From JANNPJ01 sp965200525 (GTDB lineage: Bacteria > Actinomycetota > Actinomycetes > Actinomycetales > Kineosporiaceae), in assembly GCA_965200525.1 (NCBI GenBank), contig OZ241368.1, positions 1,674,001 through 1,738,000 of the forward strand: a stretch of DNA of 64,000 bases, in the 5' to 3' direction. Both the position numbers and the translations under genes were made by a program. Positions 24,023 to 33,558 of the stretch are shown here, in pieces (position 1 is the first letter of the stretch; the number at the start of each line of letters is the position of its first letter). Below the pieces are notes generated by a model that made no database searches, had not been told where the DNA came from, and saw only the letters and a list, made by a program, of their open reading frames with translations.

Positions 24023-24625
24023 GTGCCGCCTTTCGGCTTCGGCCACACTCGCGAACGTGATCCGCGACTGCCTCCGGGGCAGTACGACACCGGCTCGGGC
24101 TGGCCGGTGCTGACCGCCGAGGTCAGCCCCCACCTGACCACCGAGAACTGGAGCTTCCGGGTCGACGGCCTAGTCGACGAGGCCAAGACCTGGGACTGGA
24201 ACAGCGCCCACAAGCTGCCCGGCGCGGTCTACGACGGCGACATCCACTGCGTCACCACCTGGTCGAAACTGGGGACGTCGTTCAGTGGGGTCTCGCTCGA
24301 CACCTTCCTGGGCGTCACCGGGGTCAAGCCCGAGGCCAGCCACGTGGTCGCCTGGAGCCACACCGGATACACCACCAACCTGCCGTTGTCCGAGGTCACC
24401 GGGGGCAAGGCCTGGATCGTCTGGGAGCACGAGGGCAAGCCGCTGGAGCCTCAGCACGGCGGTCCGGTCCGGATGATCGTGCCCCACCTGTACTTCTGGA
24501 AGAGCGCGAAGTGGATCGGCGGCGTCCGCCTGCTGGACCACGACGAGCCCGGATTCTGGGAGGTCCGGGGCTACCACGCACTCGGCGACCCGTGGAAAGA
24601 GCAGCGGTACGACGGTGACGAGTGA
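24023..24625 (+). CDS. Sulfite-oxidase-like molybdopterin oxidoreductase
   Basis: 200 residues forming the molybdopterin-binding core of the sulfite oxidase/YedY (MsrP) family. The Mo-coordinating Cys is in DIHCVTTWSKLG, and SHTGYTTNLPLSEV and GGPVRMIVPHLYFWKSAKW are typical. No Tat or Sec signal is visible, so it is likely cytosolic. GTG at 24023 is chosen because AGGGAG lies 5 nt upstream. It overlaps the flavoreductase gene by 11 bp, implying an electron-transfer pair. The substrate (an S-oxide or N-oxide) is unknown. Confidence 0.88.
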   Translation: MPPFGFGHTRERDPRLPPGQYDTGSGWPVLTAEVSPHLTTENWSFRVDGLVDEAKTWDWNSAHKLPGAVYDGDIHCVTTWSKLGTSFSGVSLDTFLGVTGVKPEASHVVAWSHTGYTTNLPLSEVTGGKAWIVWEHEGKPLEPQHGGPVRMIVPHLYFWKSAKWIGGVRLLDHDEPGFWEVRGYHALGDPWKEQRYDGDE

Positions 24626-25451
24626 TCCCGGCCTGCCCCCGTTGCCGACCCTCGGCGGGGCGGGCCTGCCTGCGCTGCCGACCCTCGGCCCGGTCAGCCG
24701 CCGGCCGCCGGCCGGTGGGGCCCGCCGGGTCTGGCAGCAGGCCACGGTGGTCGAGCTGCGCGACGAGACCCCCCGGGCCCGGACCTTCCGGCTGGCCCTG
24801 CCGGCCGGGGCCGAGCGGCACGTGCCCGGCCAGCACTACGACGTCCGGCTGACCGCACCGGACGGATCGCAGGCCCAGCGTTCCTACAGCATCGCCTCGG
24901 CCCCGAGCCTGTCCGCCGCCTCGGCCGGCCCCGGGCGGACGGTGAACATCGAGCTCACGGTGGAGAAGATCGCCGACGGCGACGTCTCGCCCTACCTGCA
25001 CGACGTGATCGAGGTCGGCGACCGACTGGAGGTCCGCGGGCCGTTCGGGGGCTGGTTCATCTGGCGCGGCGACACCCCGGCCCTGCTGGTCGGCGGCGGT
25101 TCCGGGGTGGTGCCGCTGATGGCCATGCGCCGGTACTGGCGGGCTGCCGGGCAAACCGTGCCGCTGCGGCTGGTGGTCGCCGTCCGCGGCCCGGACGATC
25201 TGTTCTACGCCGACGAGTACGGCGACGAGACCACGGTCGCGTACAGCCGCCGGACCCCGCCCGGTGATCCCCGGCCCGCCGGCCGGCTCGACGCCGCCAC
25301 CCTGGAGCCGGTGATCGCGGCCCTGCCGGCGGCCGGCCTCACCGCCTACGTCTGCGGCTCGGCCGGGTTCGCCGAACACGCCTCGCAGTTGCTGGTCCGC
25401 CTCGGGGTCGAGCGTTCCGCCGTCCGGGTGGAGCGGTTCGGCCCGTCCTGA
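24615..25451 (+). CDS. FAD/NAD(P)-binding ferredoxin-reductase-type oxidoreductase
   Basis: 278 residues. A Pro/Leu/Gly-rich leader of about 35 residues precedes an FAD-binding barrel with QRSYSIASAPS and an NAD-binding half with LLVGGGSGVVPLMAM and YVCGSAGFAE. It probably supplies electrons to the molybdopterin protein whose 3' end it overlaps. No iron-sulfur Cys cluster is present. GTG start at 24615. Likely bicistronic with the preceding gene. Confidence 0.87.
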   Translation: MTSDPGLPPLPTLGGAGLPALPTLGPVSRRPPAGGARRVWQQATVVELRDETPRARTFRLALPAGAERHVPGQHYDVRLTAPDGSQAQRSYSIASAPSLSAASAGPGRTVNIELTVEKIADGDVSPYLHDVIEVGDRLEVRGPFGGWFIWRGDTPALLVGGGSGVVPLMAMRRYWRAAGQTVPLRLVVAVRGPDDLFYADEYGDETTVAYSRRTPPGDPRPAGRLDAATLEPVIAALPAAGLTAYVCGSAGFAEHASQLLVRLGVERSAVRVERFGPS

Positions 25452-25488
25452 CCCTCGGTCACTTTCGCCGTCCGGACCTGAGAAACGC

Positions 25489-25517
25489 TTGCACAAACCT
25501 TGTGGCTGGGCACGATC
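25489..25517 (+). promoter_or_regulatory. Possible promoter of the TasA-like operon
   Basis: TTGCAC at 25489-25494 is followed after 16 bp by CACGAT (25511-25516), a weak -35/-10 pair upstream of the TasA-like gene in a locally A/T-richer stretch. The spacing is acceptable but the -10 is poor. Confidence 0.3.
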
Positions 25518-25583
25518 CTCGCTGGAACCGCTGTGCCGAGACTGTAGGAGTCAGCGCGACGGCAGGCGGCCCGAGGAGAAGTA

Positions 25584-26201
25584 ATGCACGTAGGACTCAG
25601 CACGGTGACCGGCAAGATCCTCGCTTCGGTCGCCGTTCTCGGCTCGGCCGCGACGGTGGCCGGGCTGGGTACCTTCGGATCGTTCACCTCGACGACGTCG
25701 GCCAGCGCCACGGTCTCGTCCGGCACGGTGGCCATCGCCCTGGGCGCCTCGGGCGCGGCCAACCGGCTCAGCGTGGCCGCCACCGGGCTGGTCCCGAGCG
25801 ACACGATCCAGCGGGCGGTCGACCTGAGCAACACCGGCAGCCAGAACCTGGCCTCGCTCACCCTGACCACCACCGCCCCGACCAGCAGCCTGCTCGACAC
25901 CAGCGCCGCCATGGGCCTGCAGATCAAGATCGACGCCTGCTCCACGGCCTGGACCGAGACCGGCACCTCCCCGGCCTACGTCTACACCTGCGGCGGCACC
26001 ACGAGCGCCGTCCTGGCCACCACCCCGGTGATCCAGACCGCGGCCACGCTGACCAACCTCACCACGCAGACCGCGGGCACCACCGATCACCTGAAGGTCA
26101 CGCTGACCCTGCCGGCCACCGCCGACAACACCCTGCAGGGCCAGTCCAGCGTGATCAGCCTGGCCTTCACCGGCACCCAGCGGACCGGCACCAACAAGTA
26201 G
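25584..26201 (+). CDS. TasA/camelysin-like SipW-dependent secreted protein
   Basis: 205 residues. The N-terminus (KILASVAVLGSAATVAGLGTFGSFTSTTSASA) is the long hydrophobic signal of SipW-dependent proteins, with TFGSF and Ser/Thr-rich sequence after cleavage. The mature part is beta-rich, poor in charge, with two Cys that may pair. TasA and camelysin homologues form surface fibres or matrix. Strong Shine-Dalgarno AGGAGAA 4-10 nt upstream of the ATG. It is followed by a dedicated SipW-type signal peptidase, which supports the assignment. Confidence 0.82.
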   Translation: MHVGLSTVTGKILASVAVLGSAATVAGLGTFGSFTSTTSASATVSSGTVAIALGASGAANRLSVAATGLVPSDTIQRAVDLSNTGSQNLASLTLTTTAPTSSLLDTSAAMGLQIKIDACSTAWTETGTSPAYVYTCGGTTSAVLATTPVIQTAATLTNLTTQTAGTTDHLKVTLTLPATADNTLQGQSSVISLAFTGTQRTGTNK

Positions 26202-26247
26202 CCGTCCCTGAGACCACCGCCGGCCCGAGCCGGGAAGGAGCACTGTC

Positions 26248-26913
26248 ATGACCCAGGTCGCCGCCTCGCCGAACACGCTCCTCCCGGCTCGGCGCTCGGT
26301 CCGCTCGCCGTGGACCGGGATCACCCCCCGGCCGCTGCGGCTGCTCGGCTCCGGCCTGGGCTGGGCCAGCAACCTGGTCGCCGGGTTCGCCCTGCTGATG
26401 TTCCTGGGCCTGGCGGTCGGGCCGCACCTGCTCGGCTACCGCACCGAGACCATGCTGACCGGCAGCATGGCCCCGAACATCAACGTCGGGGACGTCGTGG
26501 TGGCGATGAAGACGCCGGCCGCCAACCTGCGGGTCGGCGACGTGATCAGCTATCGGATCCCGGTCGACGACCAGCGGGTGGTCAGCCACCGGGTGGTCGA
26601 GATCACCAACAACCCGGACGGTTCCACCGCGGTGCGGACCAAGGGCGACGCCAACGAGGTGGCCGATCCGTGGGTCGCCCGGATCGACGGCCGGCAGGTC
26701 TGGAAGGTGCGGTTCACCGTGCCGGCGATCGGCACCGTCATCCGCTGGTTGCGGCAACCCGAGATCGCCCGGGCCCTGCGCTTCGGAGCCCCGGCACTGG
26801 TGATCATGCTGGCCCTGGCCGGGATCTGGCAGCGGCCGCCCGCCCCGCACCCGCGCAACAGCCCGCACGGCCATCACAACCAGCATGCCCGGCACGCTCA
26901 GGACCACCGTTGA
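26248..26913 (+). CDS. sipW: SipW-type signal peptidase I
   Basis: 221 residues. N-terminal membrane helix (NLVAGFALLMFLGLAVG), catalytic serine in MLTGSMAPNINVGDVVV (Ser73) and the ER/archaeal-type histidine in VVSHRVVEI (His114) in place of the bacterial lysine. A C-terminal helix (LVIMLALAGIW) and a His-rich tail follow. It should process the neighbouring TasA-like protein and perhaps the third operon product. The end overlaps the next start by 4 bp (TTGA). Confidence 0.88.
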   Translation: MTQVAASPNTLLPARRSVRSPWTGITPRPLRLLGSGLGWASNLVAGFALLMFLGLAVGPHLLGYRTETMLTGSMAPNINVGDVVVAMKTPAANLRVGDVISYRIPVDDQRVVSHRVVEITNNPDGSTAVRTKGDANEVADPWVARIDGRQVWKVRFTVPAIGTVIRWLRQPEIARALRFGAPALVIMLALAGIWQRPPAPHPRNSPHGHHNQHARHAQDHR

Positions 26914-27359
26914 CCCGATCGCGCCCCCGTCGCACCCCGCGAGCACTGATCAGTGTGCTCGCGGCGTTCGCCGTCGTCCTGCTGGCTCCGATGCAGGCCC
27001 AGGCCTCGTTCTCCAGGGCCTCCAGCGGGACCGTGTCGGCCTCCTCGGACACCCTGGCCCCGAGCGGGGCGGTCACGGTGAACAACTCCCAGTGCGGCAT
27101 CGTGATCCTGACCCAGGCCGCCCTGCACGTGATGTGGACGGCCACCAGTTCGACCTACGCCACCGGGTACGTGGTCACCCCGGTGATCGCCGGTGTGGCC
27201 CAGACCCCGACCACGGTGAGCGGGCGGAGCACCGCGAGTGTGGACCTCGACGTGGTTCGGGGCACGGTCTACACCTTTCAGGTGCGGGCCGCCTACCGGA
27301 ACTGGACCAGCCTGCCGATGACCTCACCCAGCTTCAACTGCAACGTCATCCTCGGCTGA
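26910..27359 (+). CDS. Small secreted protein, third gene of the TasA/SipW operon
   Basis: 149 residues. Basic N-terminus (RSRPRRTPR), hydrophobic core and a possible AQA-S cleavage site form a signal peptide. The mature part of about 115 residues is beta-rich and ends with YTFQVRAAYRNWTSL, resembling a fibronectin-III-type fold, with two Cys. The TTG at 26910 overlaps the sipW stop; no other start fits the signal peptide. It may be a minor fibre or anchoring subunit; that is inferred only from operon position. Confidence 0.68.
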   Translation: MTRSRPRRTPRALISVLAAFAVVLLAPMQAQASFSRASSGTVSASSDTLAPSGAVTVNNSQCGIVILTQAALHVMWTATSSTYATGYVVTPVIAGVAQTPTTVSGRSTASVDLDVVRGTVYTFQVRAAYRNWTSLPMTSPSFNCNVILG

Positions 27360-27386
27360 GCGGGAAGGCCTGGCCGGCCAGAAGAA

Positions 27387-27412
27387 CCGCCGGGCGGAAA
27401 GCCGGCCGGCGG
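27387..27412. terminator. Bidirectional hairpin between convergent genes
   Basis: CCGCCGG (27387-27393) pairs with CCGGCGG (27406-27412), with a second short palindrome TGGCCGGCCA just before (27371-27380). It lies between the TasA operon end and the convergent response-regulator stop. Confidence 0.5.
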
Positions 27413-27413
27413 G

Positions 27414-28412
27414 TCAGGCCGTGGTCGACGAACCGGGCGACGGCAGCGACGCGGCCGGCGGCGGCGAGTCGCTCTGGGTCATCCGGTAGCCGATCCCCCG
27501 CACCGTCTTGATCAGCGCCGAGCCGTCCGGCCCGGCATCGGCGAGCTTGCGGCGCAGATTGCCGATGTGCACCTCGACCACGTGGAAGTCGGACCACTGC
27601 CCGCCCCAGACGATGTTCAGCAGGGTCTCGCGCCGCCACACCCGGCGCGGATTGCTCACCAGGGTGACCAGCAGGTCGAACTCGATCTTGGTCAGGGGCA
27701 GCTCGGCGGGCCCGAACCAGGCGACCCGGGCCTCCGGGTCGACCGCGACCCCACCGTGCCGGAGAATGCCGTGCTCGTCGACCGGACCGACCGGGCCGAC
27801 CGGGCCGGGCGAGCCCGCCGGGCCGACCGACGGGCCGGGCCCGGCGGACGGAGCCGAGTGGGCGCTCAGAGCCCGATGGGCCGGCTCGGGAGATCGGGAA
27901 GCCGGGATGCCCGGCACCGCCGCGCGGGTGGCCGGCCGGTCCGGTACCGGCGGGCCGAAGCTGAGTTCGGGCGGGGCCGGCAGAGCCGGGGCGACCAGGT
28001 CGGCCGACCCGGTCACCGGGCCGGTGCCGGTCGGGATCGCTCGCGGCCGGCGGAACATGGCGGCCACCCGGGCCTGCACCTCCCGCGGGCTGAACGGCTT
28101 GGTCACGTAGTCGTCGGCCCCGGTGGCCAGACCGACCAGCCGGTCGGCCTCGTCCGAGCTGGCCGTGATCATGATGATGTAGGCGTCACTGATCTGCCGG
28201 ATCCGCCGGCAGACCTCGATTCCCCCGAATCCGGGCAGGACCAGATCCAGGGTGACCAGGTCGGGCTTGAGCGCCCGCACCCGTTCCACTCCACCGTGTC
28301 CGGTCATCGCCTCGTCGACGACGAACCCCGTGGTCTCCAGTGCCATTCGCAGCAGCATCCGGATGTCCGGGTCGTCATCGATCACGACGGCCGTTCTTGC
28401 CCCCTCGACCAT
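27414..28412 (-). CDS. OmpR/PhoB-type response regulator with a long interdomain linker
   Basis: 332 residues. The receiver domain (1-120) has the acidic patch IDDDPD, phospho-acceptor Asp56 in TLDLVLPG, and TKPFS with the conserved Lys. A roughly 100-residue Pro/Gly/Ala-rich linker, far longer than usual, leads to a winged-helix domain (about 225-315) with LTKIEFDLL and VVEVHIGNLRRKL. Its start lies 31 bp inside the upstream NarL-type regulator gene, so it is last in the exporter/kinase operon. No cognate OmpR-class kinase is adjacent. Confidence 0.88.
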   Translation of the reverse strand: MVEGARTAVVIDDDPDIRMLLRMALETTGFVVDEAMTGHGGVERVRALKPDLVTLDLVLPGFGGIEVCRRIRQISDAYIIMITASSDEADRLVGLATGADDYVTKPFSPREVQARVAAMFRRPRAIPTGTGPVTGSADLVAPALPAPPELSFGPPVPDRPATRAAVPGIPASRSPEPAHRALSAHSAPSAGPGPSVGPAGSPGPVGPVGPVDEHGILRHGGVAVDPEARVAWFGPAELPLTKIEFDLLVTLVSNPRRVWRRETLLNIVWGGQWSDFHVVEVHIGNLRRKLADAGPDGSALIKTVRGIGYRMTQSDSPPPAASLPSPGSSTTA

Positions 28413-29173
28413 GGCTCTAACATCGCACCGCGACGGCCCCGGGTTGAGGGGTCCCGGCCGGAGTCCCGGTTTGGCCCAACCGCCGGCCCGACCGCCGGCT
28501 CGGCCGTACCTGGAGTCACCAGGCCGGCCTCGTAGGCCAGAACCACCGCCTGGACCCGGTCCCGGAGCCGAAGTTTGGTCAGAATGCGGTGTACGTGGGT
28601 TTTCACGGTGGCCTCGGCGACCACCAGACCGGCGGCGATCTCCGCGTTGCTGAGCCCCTGGGCCAGCCGGGTCAGTACTTCGAGCTCACGCTCCGTGAGC
28701 ACTTCCAGGCGCTGGTGGAGCTCTGTACGGTCCGCGCCGGCCGCCGGGGTCAACTGGGGGCCGAACCGTTCCAGCAGCCGCCGGGTCGTGCTCGGGGCCA
28801 CGATCGCCGCCCCACCGAACACCGCTCGGATCCCGTAGAGAAGTTCGGCCGAGGGCACGTCCTTGAGCAGGAACCCGCTGGCCCCGGCTCGGATCGCCGC
28901 ATAGGCGTACTCGTCCAGGTCGAAAGTGGTCAGGATCAGCACCCGCACCCCCTGGTCGCGGGCCAGCAACCGGCCGGTGGCCTCGACGCCGTCCATGACG
29001 GGCATCCGCACGTCCATCAGGACGACGTCGGCCGGGGTGCGGGCCAGTACCTCGAGCGCCGCCAGACCGTCGGCCGCCTCGGCCACCACCTCCATGTCCG
29101 GCTGGGCCTGGAGCACCATCCGGAAGCCGGTTCGCAGCAGTTCCTGGTCGTCGACCAGCGCCAGCCGGATCAT
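28382..29173 (-). CDS. NarL/LuxR-type response regulator
   Basis: 263 residues. Receiver with VDDQELLRTGF and phospho-acceptor Asp54 in VLMDVRMPVMDG; C-terminal HTH LTERELEVLTRLAQGLSNAE and ATVKTHVHRILTKL. A 40-residue Pro/Gly/Arg-rich extension after the HTH overlaps the start of the next regulator. Its ATG overlaps the kinase stop by 4 bp, so it is the direct partner of the adjacent HisKA_3 kinase. Probably controls the upstream ABC exporter genes. The much longer frame in which it sits is a shadow further upstream. Confidence 0.9.
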   Translation of the reverse strand: MIRLALVDDQELLRTGFRMVLQAQPDMEVVAEAADGLAALEVLARTPADVVLMDVRMPVMDGVEATGRLLARDQGVRVLILTTFDLDEYAYAAIRAGASGFLLKDVPSAELLYGIRAVFGGAAIVAPSTTRRLLERFGPQLTPAAGADRTELHQRLEVLTERELEVLTRLAQGLSNAEIAAGLVVAEATVKTHVHRILTKLRLRDRVQAVVLAYEAGLVTPGTAEPAVGPAVGPNRDSGRDPSTRGRRGAMLEPWSRGQERPS

Positions 29174-30384
29174 CGCGGCCCACCACCGGCGGGCAGCCGG
29201 GCCCGCACCGCGAACCCGCCGTCCGGTCCGGGCCCGATCCGCACCTGACCACCGAACAGGGCCACCCGCTCCCGGATCCCGACCAGGCCGTGCCCGCCGG
29301 GCGCCACCGGGCCGGTCACCGCGCCGGTTCCGCCACCCCGGCCGCCGTCGTCCACGATCTCGAGCCGGAGCTCGCCGGAACCGGCCGGCCCGCAACGGCA
29401 ATCCACCTCGATCCGGACCGCGGCGGCCGGCCCGGCGTGCTTGAGCACGTTGGTCAGCCCTTCCTGGACGATCCGGAAGACGGCCAGTTGCAGGCTGTCC
29501 GCCAGTTCGACCGGGTCGATCGGGTCGACCCCGGTCGAGGCCCCCGGGCCGGTCCGGTCCTCGACCTGCAGGCCGCCGGCCCGGAAACTGTCGATCAGCG
29601 CGGGCAGGTCGGCCAGGCCCGGTTGCGGCCGGCGATCGTCGGGGTCGTCGGCCCGCAGCACGCCCAGCAACCGGCGCAGCTCGGTGAGCGCGCCGCGCCC
29701 GGTGCGGGCGATCGTCTCGACCGCGGTGCGGGCCTGCTCGGGCCGGTCGTCCAGGGCCCAGCCCGCGCCCTCGGCCTGGACCACCATCACGCTCACGTGG
29801 TGGGCCACGACGTCGTGCAGCTCCCGGGCGATCCGGGCCCGCTCCCGGGCCGCGGCGACCTCGGCCGCGGCCTCCCGTTCGCGCTCCAGGCGGTCGGCCC
29901 GCTCCTCCAACGAGCTCAGATATGCCTGCCGTAGGCCGACATTGGCGCCGATCAGGTGAACCAGCAGCACCGCCAGAGCGGCGAACACGGTGCCCGAGAA
30001 GCCGGCGAACGGCTGCCGCAGCGGTGCGATCAGGGCGAGCACCAGGGTGGCCGCGGCCGCCGTCCGGGCGGTGCGTCCGGGGCGTTCGCGGGCCACCGTG
30101 TAGAGCGCGATCAGCAGGCTCAGCTGCACCAGGTTGAACGGCACGGCCACCGCCCACTGCACCAGGGCGAACCCGAGAACGGCGGCCAGGACCAGCTCCG
30201 GGGCCCGGCGCCGGGCGGCCAGGAACAGCGGCGGGACGCCGTTGAGCAACGCCGCCCCGAGCGGCCCGACGAACTCGGCCACGTAGAAGCTCGAGGCCAG
30301 CGATGCGATCAGGGCGACCGTCAGAACGGCCGCGTCGACCCAGCCGGGGTGATCGCGACCGAGCCGGACCAGCCGGGCCTCCAT
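29170..30384 (-). CDS. NarL-family sensor histidine kinase (HisKA_3)
   Basis: 404 residues. Four to five N-terminal membrane helices, a coiled-coil-like Glu/Arg-rich segment, then the HisKA_3 dimerisation motif RIARELHDVVAHHVS with the phospho-accepting His, and a HATPase domain with N-box VQEGLTNVLKHA and GHGLVGIRERV. ATG at 30384 is preferred because the protein then starts just before the first helix; an upstream frame extends to 30435. Coupled to the NarL regulator. The large membrane sensor resembles kinases responding to cell-envelope stress or antibiotics. Confidence 0.88.
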   Translation of the reverse strand: MEARLVRLGRDHPGWVDAAVLTVALIASLASSFYVAEFVGPLGAALLNGVPPLFLAARRRAPELVLAAVLGFALVQWAVAVPFNLVQLSLLIALYTVARERPGRTARTAAAATLVLALIAPLRQPFAGFSGTVFAALAVLLVHLIGANVGLRQAYLSSLEERADRLEREREAAAEVAAARERARIARELHDVVAHHVSVMVVQAEGAGWALDDRPEQARTAVETIARTGRGALTELRRLLGVLRADDPDDRRPQPGLADLPALIDSFRAGGLQVEDRTGPGASTGVDPIDPVELADSLQLAVFRIVQEGLTNVLKHAGPAAAVRIEVDCRCGPAGSGELRLEIVDDGGRGGGTGAVTGPVAPGGHGLVGIRERVALFGGQVRIGPGPDGGFAVRARLPAGGGPR

Positions 30385-30438
30385 GCTGCGAGCATAGTTC
30401 GGGGCGCCGAGGTCGGTCCGGCCCGGCCGGAACACGGC

Positions 30439-31178
30439 TCAGGCGTCCCGACGGGCGAAGGCCAGGCCGGCCAGCCAGACCAGGGCCAGCATCACGGCCA
30501 GGAAGAGCCCGCCGCCGACCGCCGCCGGCGGCCAGCCCGCCACCTGGTGCGGGGCGGTGATCTGACCGACGGCGTGGAACGGCAGCCAGCCCTCGGCGCC
30601 GGGATGCAGATGAGCCAACCCGAGACCGCCCAGCGGCTCGACGATCATGGGGACGGCGAACAGCACCGCGACCGCGGCCGGCAACGAGCGCAGCAGGCCG
30701 GCCGCGGCCATCCCGAACCAGGTGCACCCGACGCCGAGCAGCACCGACCCGAGCAGCATCCGCGGCGCCGGCGGCTCGGTCAGCCGGCCGGCCAGCGCAC
30801 CGCCGGTGGCCAGCACCCCGGCCAGCCCGGCCAGAGCCACCGCGGTCGTGGCCAGAACCGTCGATACCGCGGTGACGACGACGAACCGGGCCGTGGCCAG
30901 CCGCACCCGGTCCGGCTGGACCAGCAGGATCGGCTCGATCGTCCGGTAGCGGTAGTCGTGCCCCCAGGCCAGCACCCCGAGCAGGCCGAGCAGGATCGCG
31001 GTCGGCGCGGGCTGCCCCGGGGCGACCACCGACGCGGCCAGGTCGGCGTCGACGGTGGACCGACCGGACCAGGCCACGGCCACTGCGAGCCCGGCGGCGC
31101 AGGCCGGCGCGAGCGCGGCGATCAGCCGGGTGCTGCGGACCGTCCACAGCCGCAGCCATTCTAGCTCCAGGGCCCGCC

Positions 31179-31182
<4 letters not shown>
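30439..31182 (-). CDS. ABC-2 exporter permease
   Basis: 247 residues with six predicted helices, for example LIAALAPACAAGLAVAVAW and LVLTLALVWLAGL-like segments near the end. The loop GHDYRYRTIEPILLVQPDR is a standard element of ABC-2 permeases of bacitracin/lantibiotic-type exporters. The ATG overlaps the ATPase stop by 4 bp. It precedes the kinase gene by about 55 bp in the same direction, so exporter and two-component system form one operon. Confidence 0.85.
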
Positions 31183-31898
<716 letters not shown>

Positions 31899-31976
31899 GG
31901 CTCGACGCTACGGATCCGGGGCGCCGGCGTCGTCCGCCGGGCGATCGGTCCGGACGTACACCTCAGGGTGGACGCC

Positions 31977-31996
31977 GCCCGGGCCCGAGCCCGGGC
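31977..31996 (-). terminator. G/C hairpin after the gene at 32007
   Basis: Two copies of the self-complementary GCCCGGGC (31977-31984 and 31989-31996) separated by CCGA form a stable hairpin about 10 bp beyond the minus-strand stop at 32007. Confidence 0.4.
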
Positions 31997-32006
31997 CCGG
32001 CTCGAC

Positions 32007-32387
32007 TCAGCCGCGCCGGATCGCGGTCTCCAGGGCCCGGGGGTCGGCCACGGTCAGGGTGGCCCCCGGATGCCGGAACCGGTGACCGGGCACGATCGCC
32101 GGCACCGCCTCGGCGAACCCGAGGCACAGCCCCCGATGGGCATTGCTGCCGAAGGTGATCCCCCGGTCGGCCATCGACAGCCGCACCCCGACCACGGTCC
32201 ACCACCGGTACGGTCCGGTGACGTCGGTCTCGACCACGTTGTCGATCGGCGTCCGCAGCACCCAGGGGCCGAACCGGGCCACCACCTCACCGTTGCCGAC
32301 GTCGACGTGAGCGGTGCGGGGCGTGATCCCGACCGCGGCCAGCGGGGCGGCCAGCGGATAGTCGAACCTGAACTCGAAGCGCTGCAT
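32007..32387 (-). CDS. Conserved hypothetical protein
   Basis: 126 residues, soluble, beta-rich, with VVETDVTGPYRWWTVVGVRLSMADRGITFGS as the most conserved-looking stretch. I recall similar small proteins in actinomycetes but know no function. ATG at 32387 (MQRFEFRFDYPL) is preferred over a longer frame to 32495, which would run into the divergent VIT1 gene. It shares a 68-bp divergent promoter region with that gene. Confidence 0.65.
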   Translation of the reverse strand: MQRFEFRFDYPLAAPLAAVGITPRTAHVDVGNGEVVARFGPWVLRTPIDNVVETDVTGPYRWWTVVGVRLSMADRGITFGSNAHRGLCLGFAEAVPAIVPGHRFRHPGATLTVADPRALETAIRRG

Positions 32388-32455
32388 GTCGGCCAGTCTC
32401 ACCCGGCCCGACCCGGATCGCGCGCGGATGCCCCGGATGTGATCTGATCCGAGGC

Positions 32456-33163
32456 GTGTTCCCATCCCATCCGGACGAACCGCATCAGCGCTCACTGGCC
32501 GGCCGACTCAACTGGCTGCGCGCGAGCGTGCTGGGCGCCAACGACGGGATCGTCTCCACCGCCGGCCTGGTGGTGGGCGTGGCCGGGGCCACCACGCAGC
32601 GGGCCCCGATCCTGACCGCGGGCCTGGCCGGCCTGGTCGCCGGGGCGGTGTCGATGGCCCTGGGCGAGTACGTCTCGGTCTCCAGCCAGCGGGACACCGA
32701 GCAGAGCCTGCTGGAGAAGGAACGCCGCGAACTGGCCGACGATCCCGAGGGTGAGCTGGCCGAACTGGCCGAGCTGTACCGGGCCAAGGGCCTGAGCGAG
32801 CCGACCGCCCGGCAGGTGGCCGAGGAGCTGACCGCCAACGACGCGTTCAGCGCCCACATCGACGCCGAGCTGGGCATCGATCCGGACGAGCTGACCAGCC
32901 CGTGGCAGGCGGCCGGCTCGTCGGCGGTCTCGTTCACCCTCGGCGCGCTGCTGCCGGTGCTGGCCGTGGTGCTGACCGGCCCCTCGATCCGGATCCCGTT
33001 CACCTTCGCGGTGGTGCTGCTGGCCCTGGCCGGGACCGGCAGCATCAGCGCCACCCTGGGCGGCTCGGCCCGGCGCCGGGCGGTGATCCGGGTCGTGCTC
33101 GGCGGTGCCGTAGCCATGATCGTCACCTACGCCGTCGGCCGGGCCGTCGGCACCGCGGTCTGA
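32456..33163 (+). CDS. VIT1/CCC1-family iron/manganese transporter
   Basis: 235 residues. The first helix carries the family signature LGANDGIVSTAGLVVGVAGA; MALGEYVSVSSQRDTEQ and the Glu-rich cytoplasmic metal-binding helix region (LLEKERRELADDPEGELAELAELY) follow, then three C-terminal helices. Family members move Fe2+ or Mn2+ out of the cytosol. GTG start at 32456. No metal-responsive operator is evident in the short divergent gap. Confidence 0.87.
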   Translation: MFPSHPDEPHQRSLAGRLNWLRASVLGANDGIVSTAGLVVGVAGATTQRAPILTAGLAGLVAGAVSMALGEYVSVSSQRDTEQSLLEKERRELADDPEGELAELAELYRAKGLSEPTARQVAEELTANDAFSAHIDAELGIDPDELTSPWQAAGSSAVSFTLGALLPVLAVVLTGPSIRIPFTFAVVLLALAGTGSISATLGGSARRRAVIRVVLGGAVAMIVTYAVGRAVGTAV

Positions 33164-33177
33164 CCCGCCGGAGGGGA

Positions 33178-33558
33178 TCAGGGGCGCCGGCGGAGCAGGT
33201 CGGCCGAGGTGAGGTCGGGGGTCAGCCGGACCAGGTCGCGGGCCCAGTTGACCAGCTGCACCTCGGCCTCGGCCGGTGGCCGGCTGACAGCGCAGATCCA
33301 GGCGATCGCGTCGGCGGCCACGGTCTCGGTCGGCGCGGTGATCCCGATCCCGTCGCCGCCGCGGTGCAGCGCCAACTCGCACCGCCGCCGGTCGGCCGTG
33401 GGCAGGTAGACGTACCGGTCGACGATGTCGGCGACCTGGCCCTGGGCGACCACGTTCTCGGCGTCCGGCCAGATCTGCGGGGCCAGGGTGGCCAGCAGCG
33501 AACCGTCGAACCGGAACCGGCCGGCAGCGGGCACCGCGATCAGCAACTCGAGGGCCAT
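33178..33558 (-). CDS. Small soluble protein downstream of the PrsW-like/toxin-like gene; candidate immunity protein
   Basis: 126 residues with no signal or membrane segment, acidic in its middle part. I do not recognise its family. Its ATG lies within the last codons of the 778-residue membrane protein (1-bp overlap), so both are made from one message. Because the partner ends in a domain resembling a polymorphic-toxin nuclease, this position and size fit an immunity protein. That is inference from context only. Confidence 0.55.
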   Translation of the reverse strand: MALELLIAVPAAGRFRFDGSLLATLAPQIWPDAENVVAQGQVADIVDRYVYLPTADRRRCELALHRGGDGIGITAPTETVAADAIAWICAVSRPPAEAEVQLVNWARDLVRLTPDLTSADLLRRRP

